Shown: piece by piece, positions 1 through 4,785 of the stretch
Numbering within the stretch: position 1 is the first letter of the stretch
Layout: every line of letters begins with the position of its first letter
Source of the DNA: an uncultured Dysosmobacter sp.
GTDB taxonomy: Bacteria; Bacillota; Clostridia; Oscillospirales; Oscillospiraceae
Direction: 5' to 3'
Length of the DNA stretch: 5,820 nucleotides
NCBI GenBank assembly: GCA_934504065.1
Contig: CAKSVQ010000138.1
Span: forward strand, 1-5,820
Program-made: the position numbers and the translations under genes
Notes under the pieces: model-generated
Told to the model about the DNA's origin: nothing
Databases searched by the model: none
What the model saw: only the letters and a program-made list of their open reading frames with translations

Positions 1-347
1 CACTGGATGTCCTTTTCGATCTCCGCCTTGTCCCGGCGCAGATACGCGCCGATCTTCAGGTTTTCCAGAACCGTCATGTCCGGGAAGACCCGGCGGCCCT
101 CCGGGCTCATGGCAATACCCGCGGAGATGATGCGGTCGATGGGCTTGCCCAGCAGCTCCTCACCGTTCCACTGGATGGAGCCGCTGTGGGCCTTCACCAG
201 CCCGGAGATGGTGCGCAGGGTGGTGGATTTGCCTGCGCCGTTGGCGCCGATCAGCGTTACGATCTTGCCGTCCGGCACCTCTAGCGAAATGCCCCGCAGC
301 GCCTGAATGCCGCCGTAGGCCACGTGCAGGTTTTCGATTTTAAGCAT
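1..347 (-). CDS. livF: LivF-type ABC transporter ATPase, branched-chain amino acid uptake (N-terminal part)
   Basis: This is the second cytoplasmic ATPase of a Liv importer; it powers uptake through LivH-LivM together with LivG. The window cuts it after 115 complete codons, so the ABC signature, Walker B and switch histidine lie outside. Visible are the N-terminal beta subdomain, Walker A GANGAGKST at residues 34-42, and the LivF-typical segment SPEGRRVFPDMTVLENL at 81-97. There PEGR occupies the Q-loop region, with Glu83 where most ABC ATPases have Gln; this is a known LivF trait, not a defect. The ATG at 347-345 lies inside the last codons of livG, giving an 8-base overlap (340-347) in another frame. 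A G-rich run at 354-361 could be a weak ribosome binding site, so translation is probably coupled to livG. Identity is certain at family level; the exact substrate is inferred from the operon. Confidence 0.95.
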   Translation of the reverse strand, partial: MLKIENLHVAYGGIQALRGISLEVPDGKIVTLIGANGAGKSTTLRTISGLVKAHSGSIQWNGEELLGKPIDRIISAGIAMSPEGRRVFPDMTVLENLKIGAYLRRDKAEIEKDIQ

Positions 348-1182
348 CGTCGGCCACCCCCAGATATGCGTCGATGACGCGCGTGTTGTTTTGGATCTCC
401 GCCGGAGTGCCCTCGGCGATCAGCTTGCCGAAATCCAGCACATAAATGCGGTCAGAAATACCCATGACCAGATTCATGTGGTGCTCGATCAAAAACACCG
501 TCAGATGGAACTTTTTCCGAATTTCCGCGATGAAGGCCGTCAGCTCGTCGGTCTCCTGCGGGTTCATGCCTGCCGCCGGTTCATCCAGCAGCAAAAGCTG
601 CGGCTCCGCCGCCAATGCCCGGGCGATCTCCAGCCGCCGCTGCTTGCCGTAGGGCAGAGCGGTGGCCAGTTCGTCCTTCACGTCGTAAAGGCCCACGGCG
701 TTCAAAAGCTCGGCCACGTTTTCCCGCTGCCGGGCCTCCTCCTTGCGGTTGAGGCGGAAGGTGGCGGAAAACACATTGCTGGTGGCGCGGCAGTGCTTGG
801 CGATCAGCACGTTATCAAACACGGTCTGGGACTTCCACAGCCGGATGTTCTGGAATGTCCGGGCCATGCCCAGCTTGGTGATCTTATCCGGCGTGGGGGC
901 GATGGACTGGGTGTATTCCCCGTTATGCTCGCCCTTATAGAGCTTTTTCATCTTGCCCTGCGGGTGGTTTTCGATGATCTTCGCGCCGTTGAACCACACC
1001 GCGCCGTTGGTGGGCTGATACACGCCCGTGACCACGTTGAACGCCGTGGTCTTGCCCGCGCCGTTGGGGCCGATCAGCGCCACGATCTCCCCCCGGTCGA
1101 TGGAGAGGTTCAGATTATCCACGGCCACCACGCCGCCGAACTGCATGGTGGCATTTTCGATCTTCAGCAGATTCTCGCTCAT
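340..1182 (-). CDS. livG: LivG-type ABC transporter ATPase, branched-chain amino acid uptake
   Basis: 280-residue cytoplasmic ATPase that pairs with LivF to drive the LivH-LivM permease. All nucleotide-binding motifs are present: Walker A GPNGAGKTT at 38-46, Q-loop ARTFQNIRLW at 107-116 (Gln111), signature LPYGKQRRLEIARAL at 176-190 (the YG variant of LSGGQ is usual in LivG), Walker B LLLLDEP at 196-202 with catalytic Glu201, and switch His234 in LIEHHMNLVM. The residue after the switch histidine is His, where many LivG proteins have Asp. The protein is longer than the roughly 255 residues typical of LivG. The extra length is a lysine-rich hydrophilic stretch around residues 71-101, between the N-terminal beta subdomain and the Q-loop. 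The start ATG overlaps the livM stop as ATGA (1179-1182). It is preceded by GGAGG at 1190-1194, seven bases upstream. The C-terminus overlaps livF. Confidence 0.97.
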   Translation of the reverse strand: MSENLLKIENATMQFGGVVAVDNLNLSIDRGEIVALIGPNGAGKTTAFNVVTGVYQPTNGAVWFNGAKIIENHPQGKMKKLYKGEHNGEYTQSIAPTPDKITKLGMARTFQNIRLWKSQTVFDNVLIAKHCRATSNVFSATFRLNRKEEARQRENVAELLNAVGLYDVKDELATALPYGKQRRLEIARALAAEPQLLLLDEPAAGMNPQETDELTAFIAEIRKKFHLTVFLIEHHMNLVMGISDRIYVLDFGKLIAEGTPAEIQNNTRVIDAYLGVADDA

Positions 1183-2273
1183 TTTTCGGCCTCCTTTTTC
1201 TTCCGCCGCGTCAGCAGGTCGGGAAGCTCCTTATCGCCCATGATGCCCTTGCGGAAGAACAGCACCACCACCATGATCAGCACGGAGAACACCGCCATGC
1301 GGAATCCGTTCTTGAAAAGGCCGGGGGCGCTGATGCCAAGGAACACGCCGGAGTCCAGTCCCCGCAGCAGCCACTCGGAAAGGAAGATATAAAGGAAGCT
1401 GGCCAGCACGCTTCCGGTAATGGAGCCGATGCCGCCGATGACCACGATCAGCAGGATCTCATAGGTCAGGCTGCTCTTAAAGGGCAGAGAGGCGATGGTG
1501 CCCATATACATGGCCATCATGCCGCCGCCCATTCCGGCAAAGAAGGAGCTGATGATAAAGGCCATGCGCTTGTGTCTGGCAAGGTTGATGCCCATGGCCT
1601 CCGCCGCCACCTCGTCGTCCCGGATGGCCTTGAAGGCCCGGCCATAGGTGGAGTGAATCAGCAGCACGATCACCGCGATCATCACCCCGGCCAGCAGCAC
1701 ATAGGGCGTGGCGTGGGAAAAGGTGGTGTAGCTTTTCAGCAGGTTCGAGCCGTTGGTCAGGGGGCCCAGCTTATCCCACTGGAAAAAGGCCCGCAGAATT
1801 TCCGCAAAGCCCAGCGTGGCAATGGCCAGATAGTCGGACTTCAGCCGCAGCACCGGAAGGCCGATGAGATACGCCACCAGCGCCGCCATCATGCCGCCCA
1901 CCAGCAGCGCCAGCAGCATGCCAACCACGCTGCCCACGCTCTCACCCAGCACGCCGGAGAACATCTCCGGCAGGGAGAACTGCACCCAGCCGCCGTCGAA
2001 ATACTGATACACGCCTGCCCGCTTGGCCACCGGAATGCACAAAATGGCATAGGAGTAGGCACCCAGCAGCATGAAGCCCGCCTGTCCCAGAGAGAAAAGG
2101 CCCGTAAAGCCGTTGAGCAGGTTCATGGAGACCGCCACCAGCGAATAGACCGCGGCCTTTTTAATGACTGTGATGGCAATGTGATAGCTGGGAAGCAGCA
2201 GGTCAGCCGCAATGCAGACCGCCAGCAGCACGGCCAGCACTACCAGCGTAAAAACCGTTTGTTTCTTCGTCAT
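1179..2273 (-). CDS. livM: LivM-type branched-chain amino acid ABC transporter permease
   Basis: 364-residue inner-membrane permease forming half of the Liv translocation channel with LivH. Hydrophobic segments occur near residues 7-27, 36-55, 58-80, 113-137, 189-207, 236-258, 270-296 and 329-341, with a loop of about 30 residues near 83-112. The family landmarks are NGFTGLFSLGQAGFM at 54-68, the SDYLAIATLGFAEI segment at 146-159, and the cytoplasmic coupling loop GRAFKAIRDDEVAAEAMGIN at 211-230 that contacts the ATPases. The C-terminus is short and basic (RRKKK at 356-360). The frame is open 13 codons further upstream. The ATG at 2273-2271 was chosen because AAGGAGGG lies eight bases before it, whereas the upstream ATG lies inside livH. 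Thirteen bases separate it from the livH stop, and its stop overlaps the livG start. Confidence 0.97.
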   Translation of the reverse strand: MTKKQTVFTLVVLAVLLAVCIAADLLLPSYHIAITVIKKAAVYSLVAVSMNLLNGFTGLFSLGQAGFMLLGAYSYAILCIPVAKRAGVYQYFDGGWVQFSLPEMFSGVLGESVGSVVGMLLALLVGGMMAALVAYLIGLPVLRLKSDYLAIATLGFAEILRAFFQWDKLGPLTNGSNLLKSYTTFSHATPYVLLAGVMIAVIVLLIHSTYGRAFKAIRDDEVAAEAMGINLARHKRMAFIISSFFAGMGGGMMAMYMGTIASLPFKSSLTYEILLIVVIGGIGSITGSVLASFLYIFLSEWLLRGLDSGVFLGISAPGLFKNGFRMAVFSVLIMVVVLFFRKGIMGDKELPDLLTRRKKKEAEK

Positions 2274-2288
2274 GCAGTTCCCCTCCTT
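2274..2288 (-). promoter_or_regulatory. livM ribosome binding site
   Basis: On the minus strand, AAGGAGGGG (2288-2280) overlaps the livH TAA stop (2289-2287) and lies about eight bases before the livM ATG at 2273. It decides the start against the longer open frame beginning at 2312. Overlap of stop codon and Shine-Dalgarno sequence suggests that ribosomes finishing livH readily reinitiate on livM. Confidence 0.85.
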
Positions 2289-3165
2289 ACACCTTGTCGG
2301 TGACCTTTTCACCGAACAGGCCCGTGGGCTTCACGCACAGCACCACGATCAGCAGGGCGAAGGTAAATGCGTCGGAAAACGTCGTATACCCCAGTCCCTT
2401 GATGACCTCTTCGCACAGTCCGATGATGAACGCACCCACCACCGCGCCGGGGATGGAGCCGATGCCGCCGAACACCGCCGCCACGAAAGCCTTCAGTCCC
2501 GGCATGCCGCCGGAGGTGATAGCCACAGAAGGATAGTTGGTGAAATACAGCATGGCGCCCACCGCCGCCAGAAATGAGCCGATGACAAATGTCATGGAAA
2601 TGACGGCGTTGATCTTGATGCCCATGAGCTGCGCCGTTTCAAAGTCCTTGGCGGCAGCCCGCATGGCCATGCCGATTTTGGTGTGGTTGATGAGATACAC
2701 CAGAATCACCACCAGCACAATGGTGAGGACAGGAGTAATGAGGGTCACCCGCTTGGTGGACGTACCGAAGACCGTCACGTTCTCCGAGATCCACGGAATG
2801 GGGTTGCTCACCGGCTGGGGCACGCCGCCGGTGATGTAAAACGCCAGATTCTGAATGAGATAGCTCACGCCGATGGCGGAGATCATCACGCTCATGCGGG
2901 GGGCAGAGCGCAGGGGCTTATAGGCCACCCGCTCGATGAGAAAGCCCAGCGCCACGGTGACGATAAGCACCAGCGGCAGCGCCAGATAAAAGGGCATGGC
3001 GGTGGTGGCATACACCATCACCAGTCCCGCCACCATGAACACGTCGCCATGGGCGAAGTTGATCAGGCGCAAAATACCGTAAACCAGCGTATACCCAATG
3101 GCGATCAGCGCATACTGGCCGCCCACGGAAATACCGTTGATGAGATAAGGCAGCAGATCCTGCAT
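2287..3165 (-). CDS. livH: LivH-type branched-chain amino acid ABC transporter permease
   Basis: 292-residue inner-membrane permease, the partner of LivM; E. coli LivH is slightly longer at about 308 residues. About eight hydrophobic segments are visible. The N-terminal landmark NGISVGGQYALIAIGYTLVY (10-29) is followed by GILRLINFAHGDVFM (30-44), highly typical of LivH. The cytoplasmic coupling loop GMAMRAAAKDFETAQLMGIK lies at 165-184. The conserved GGMPGLKAFVAAVFGGIGSIPGAVVG-type segment occupies 219-244, and the protein ends with KPTGLFGEK (279-287). The reading frame extends 25 codons further upstream to 3240, but that extension would run through the hairpin before the gene and has no transport homology. 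GGAGG at 3173-3177 lies seven bases before the chosen ATG. It follows livJ after a 138-base gap with two RNA hairpins, and livM follows 13 bases later. Confidence 0.97.
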   Translation of the reverse strand: MQDLLPYLINGISVGGQYALIAIGYTLVYGILRLINFAHGDVFMVAGLVMVYATTAMPFYLALPLVLIVTVALGFLIERVAYKPLRSAPRMSVMISAIGVSYLIQNLAFYITGGVPQPVSNPIPWISENVTVFGTSTKRVTLITPVLTIVLVVILVYLINHTKIGMAMRAAAKDFETAQLMGIKINAVISMTFVIGSFLAAVGAMLYFTNYPSVAITSGGMPGLKAFVAAVFGGIGSIPGAVVGAFIIGLCEEVIKGLGYTTFSDAFTFALLIVVLCVKPTGLFGEKVTDKV

Positions 3166-3178
3166 AGGAAAACCTCCT
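3166..3178 (-). promoter_or_regulatory. livH ribosome binding site
   Basis: On the minus strand, AGGAGGT (3178-3172) sits seven bases before the livH ATG at 3165. It fixes the start and rejects the longer frame that would begin at 3240. An A-rich stretch (3182-3188) lies just upstream and would leave the site unstructured and accessible after the preceding hairpin. Confidence 0.88.
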
Positions 3179-3189
3179 GTGTTTTTTTC

Positions 3190-3237
3190 TGGGCCGTCTC
3201 GAAGGGGCGCCGGAGTGCGCACTTTCGAGGCAACCCA
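3190..3237 (-). other. Long imperfect hairpin in the livH leader
   Basis: In the minus-strand RNA, bases 3237-3224 can pair with 3203-3190. The outer arm is UGGGUUG with CGGCCCA, including two G-U pairs; then comes one C-A mismatch, then CUCGAA with UUCGAG. The stem continues inward through a GCGC/GCGC helix (3220-3217 with 3210-3207) closed by a six-base loop, with two mismatches between. It is followed by a run of seven A, not U, so it is not a terminator in this direction. It lies between the livJ terminator-like hairpin and the livH ribosome binding site. A role as a 5' stabilising or processing structure for livHMGF mRNA is inference. Confidence 0.55.
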
Positions 3238-3248
3238 CAAACGCGGAG

Positions 3249-3287
3249 AAAAAGGGGATGGCGGCCAAGCCGCACACCATCCCCTTT
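3249..3287 (-). terminator. Intrinsic terminator/attenuator between livJ and livH
   Basis: On the minus strand an 11-bp perfect stem is formed by bases 3287-3277 and 3261-3251 (AAAGGGGATGG with CCATCCCCTTT). Inside it is a small CGGC/GCCG hairpin (3272-3269 with 3265-3262) and a four-base bulge. A run of five U (3253-3249) follows, three of which can also pair in the stem base. The hairpin starts about 16 bases after the livJ stop. Because livHMGF has no convincing promoter of its own in the gap, it probably acts as a partial terminator, making livJ transcript exceed permease/ATPase transcript. It could also protect the livJ 3' end from exonucleases. Confidence 0.82.
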
Positions 3288-3303
3288 CCGCTTGGGTCAG
3301 AAC

Positions 3304-4521
3304 TTAGCCAACGCTCTGCACCTTCACAAAGTCCCAAACACCCGATTCGGTGTTGGCGGTCTTGATGAAGGCGGAGTCGCGCTTGGCATCGCCGATATCG
3401 TCGAATTCGATGAGACCGGTCACGCCCTCGAAGCTCACGGAGGGCAGTGCCGCCAGAACGGCGCTGGGCTCCGTGCTGTCCGCGATCTTCAGCGCTTCCA
3501 GTGCGGTGAAATAGGTGTCGTAGCCCACGGCGGTCACAGCGGCCACCATGTCGTTGCCGCCGTTGTTGGTCAGGGCGTCGGGATTGGCATTCATCCACTC
3601 CTTGATGCCGGAGTCGAAGTCGGGCGCGCCGCCCTCCTGATAGAAGGTGGTCACAAAGATGCTCACGTCCTTGCCGGTGGCGCTTTCAATGACCTTGTTG
3701 CTGTCCCACGTGTCGGAGCCCAGCAGAGCGCCGTCAAAGCCCTGTGCGGCGGCGGCCTCCACGATCAACTGCGCATAGTTGATGGAGACAGGGGCGAAAA
3801 TGACGCCCGCGCCGGAGCTCTTGGCATTGTTGATGTAGGAGACGAAGTTGGCGGTGCCCTCGGGGAAGCTCTCTGCCGTCACGGTGCCGCCCAGCTGCTG
3901 GAAGGCCTGCGTGAAGTAGTAGACCAGACCCTGATCGTAGTCGCTGCCCAGCATGCCCAGCACATAGGCGTTGGTCACGCCCAGCTCGTTATAAGCGTAG
4001 TTTGCAAGCACAGTGCCCTGGAAAGGATCGAGGAACGCCAGCCGGAAATACACATCGCAGTCGGCAGTGACGTTGGGGTTGGTGCAGGAGGTTCCGATGG
4101 CGGGCATGCCTGCCTGAGAGAACACCGCGCCGCCAGCCATGGAAACGCCGGAGCCATAAGAGCCCATGACCACGGACACGCCGCGGTTGATCAGCTCAGA
4201 TGCCGCAGAGGGGCCGTTTTCCGCAGAGGTGCGGTTATCCACGATCTCCAGCTGCACATCATAGGTCTCGCCGCCGATCTCCACCGTGGGCTGCACATAA
4301 TTGGCGTACTGCATACCCAGGATTTCCTGCTTGCCGCCGGCGCCGTTGTCGCCGGTCTGGGGCTCGAACACGCCCAGCTTCACGACCTTATTGCCGCTGC
4401 CGCTACTGCTGCTGCCGCCCTCACCGCTTCCGCCGTCAGTGGCTGCGCTTCCGTTGCCGCCGCAGGCGGCGAGACTCAGAGACATGGCCAGTGCCAGCAC
4501 GGCCGCCATCCATTTCTTCAT
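3304..4521 (-). CDS. livJ: LivJ/LivK-type solute-binding lipoprotein for branched-chain amino acids
   Basis: 405-residue receptor of the importer, periplasmic-binding-protein fold of the Leu/Ile/Val type (Peripla_BP_6 family), anchored to the outer face of the membrane. The N-terminus is a lipoprotein signal: MKKW, a hydrophobic core at residues 5-18, and lipobox LAAC at 17-20 with Cys20 as the lipidated residue. A flexible Gly/Ser-rich linker follows (21-43). The mature domain begins at KVVKLGVFEPQTG (45-57). It contains VVMGSYGSG (117-125) and MPAIGTSCTNPNVT (139-152), the ligand-cleft region, then FRLAFLDPFQG (159-169). Cys146 and Cys155 could form a disulfide. In-frame ATGs also exist at 4530 and 4608, but AGGAGG at 4531-4536 abuts the first of these and sits nine bases before 4521, so 4521 is the start. 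The ligand is inferred from family and operon; related receptors bind other amino acids or amides. Confidence 0.95.
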   Translation of the reverse strand: MKKWMAAVLALAMSLSLAACGGNGSAATDGGSGEGGSSSSGSGNKVVKLGVFEPQTGDNGAGGKQEILGMQYANYVQPTVEIGGETYDVQLEIVDNRTSAENGPSAASELINRGVSVVMGSYGSGVSMAGGAVFSQAGMPAIGTSCTNPNVTADCDVYFRLAFLDPFQGTVLANYAYNELGVTNAYVLGMLGSDYDQGLVYYFTQAFQQLGGTVTAESFPEGTANFVSYINNAKSSGAGVIFAPVSINYAQLIVEAAAAQGFDGALLGSDTWDSNKVIESATGKDVSIFVTTFYQEGGAPDFDSGIKEWMNANPDALTNNGGNDMVAAVTAVGYDTYFTALEALKIADSTEPSAVLAALPSVSFEGVTGLIEFDDIGDAKRDSAFIKTANTESGVWDFVKVQSVG

Positions 4522-4536
4522 TTCATCCATCCTCCT
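4522..4536 (-). promoter_or_regulatory. livJ ribosome binding site
   Basis: AGGAGG (minus strand, 4536-4531) is nine bases upstream of the ATG at 4521. The in-frame ATG at 4530 directly touches this sequence and cannot be used with it. The choice also gives a standard lipoprotein signal peptide starting MKKW. Confidence 0.88.
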
Positions 4537-4545
4537 GTTCGGTTC

Positions 4546-4558
4546 GGGGACTCTCCCC
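4546..4558 (-). other. Small hairpin in the livJ 5' leader
   Basis: In minus-strand RNA, GGGGA (4558-4554) pairs with UCCCC (4550-4546) around a GAG loop. It lies within the predicted 45-base leader, about ten bases before the livJ ribosome binding site. Such a hairpin near the 5' end may stabilise the message; no ligand-binding or tRNA-binding element is visible. The leader is too short for a T-box. Confidence 0.4.
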
Positions 4559-4573
4559 CCTTGTATGGAAAGC

Positions 4574-4602
4574 ATTTTACGTGGTTTTCGTCCGCATTGC
4601 AA
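4574..4602 (-). promoter_or_regulatory. Predicted sigma-70-type promoter of the liv operon
   Basis: On the minus strand, -35 TTGCAA (4602-4597; 4 of 6 consensus bases) is separated by exactly 17 bases from -10 TAAAAT (4579-4574; 5 of 6). Transcription would start near 4566, giving a leader of about 45 bases to the livJ ATG. It lies just downstream of the ftsH terminator-like hairpin and is the best promoter in the gap. No CodY-like or other recognised operator was found. Confidence 0.7.
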
Positions 4603-4619
4603 GGTCAATAATATACAGA

Positions 4620-4661
4620 AAGAGCGCCCCTCATTCCGCCGCTGGACTGAGGAGTGCTCTT
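4620..4661 (-). terminator. Probable ftsH terminator hairpin (possibly bidirectional)
   Basis: On the minus strand AAGAGC (4661-4656) pairs with GCUCUU (4625-4620). The stem continues through CUCCUCA (4654-4648) with UGAGGGG-side bases 4633-4627, with one A-C mismatch and one G-U pair. A further UCC/GGA helix with a six-base loop sits at the top. The descending arm leads into UUUCUGUAUAUU, a moderately U-rich tail, and an A-rich tract precedes the stem. The plus-strand reading also ends in a T-rich tract (4660-4679), so it could stop transcripts from either side, although no plus-strand gene is seen. It is about 125 bases after the ftsH stop and 18 bases before the livJ -35 element. Confidence 0.72.
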
Positions 4662-4785
4662 CCTTTTATTAACTTTTGTCCCCAATCGGCGGACATTCGC
4701 TTTTCAGGCTTTTAAATCGCCCACATGCCGTCCGCGATACAAAGACATTCGTTTTCGTGATTTTGCCGAAACCGACGCTGAAAAA
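4662..4785. other. ftsH 3' untranslated stretch with no recognised gene
   Basis: These 124 bases between the ftsH stop and its probable terminator contain no convincing coding sequence. An 8-base direct repeat, GACATTCG, occurs at 4692-4699 and 4744-4751 (plus-strand reading), each followed within a base by TTTTC. A 7-bp inverted repeat (TGATTTT at 4758-4764 with AAAATCA at 4782-4788) spans the ftsH stop codon but lacks a U-run. No function is assigned. Confidence 0.4.

Noticed and set aside
391..1392. A 333-codon plus-strand open frame opposite livG
   Set aside because: Antisense shadow of livG and the livM end; biased composition and no recognisable domain.
1572..2303. A 243-codon plus-strand open frame opposite livM
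   Set aside because: Histidine- and glutamine-rich shadow of a clear permease gene; not a plausible protein.
3166..3240. N-terminal extension of livH to an ATG at 3240
   Set aside because: It would translate through the long leader hairpin, lacks a ribosome binding site, and gives a non-hydrophobic extension unlike LivH; the start at 3165 has a strong site.
4522..4566. T-box or other riboswitch controlling the Liv operon
   Set aside because: The predicted leader is only about 45 bases and holds one small hairpin; no T-box sequence, specifier loop or leader terminator is present.
4522..4608. N-terminal extension of livJ to an ATG at 4608 or 4530
   Set aside because: The extension would bury the lipoprotein signal peptide; 4608 lies upstream of the predicted -10, and 4530 touches the Shine-Dalgarno sequence.
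2683..4611. A 642-codon open frame on the plus strand opposite livJ and livH
   Set aside because: It lies antisense to two well-recognised genes, is rich in His, Gly, Gln and Arg as expected from reverse-complemented GC-biased codons, matches no family, and has no convincing ribosome binding site.
4607..4616. Alternative -10-like TATATT on the minus strand
   Set aside because: Its -35 region would fall inside the terminator hairpin and shows no TTGACA-like sequence; the TTGCAA/TAAAAT pair is much better.
4631..4696. A 21-codon minus-strand frame containing Leu-Ile and Leu-Leu, considered as a leucine leader peptide for attenuation
   Set aside because: No ribosome binding site and no promoter before it; it runs into the ftsH terminator hairpin and has few leucines. 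A true attenuator would lie after the livJ promoter.
4704..4748. A 14-codon minus-strand frame downstream of ftsH
   Set aside because: No ribosome binding site, no similarity, and of a length expected by chance.
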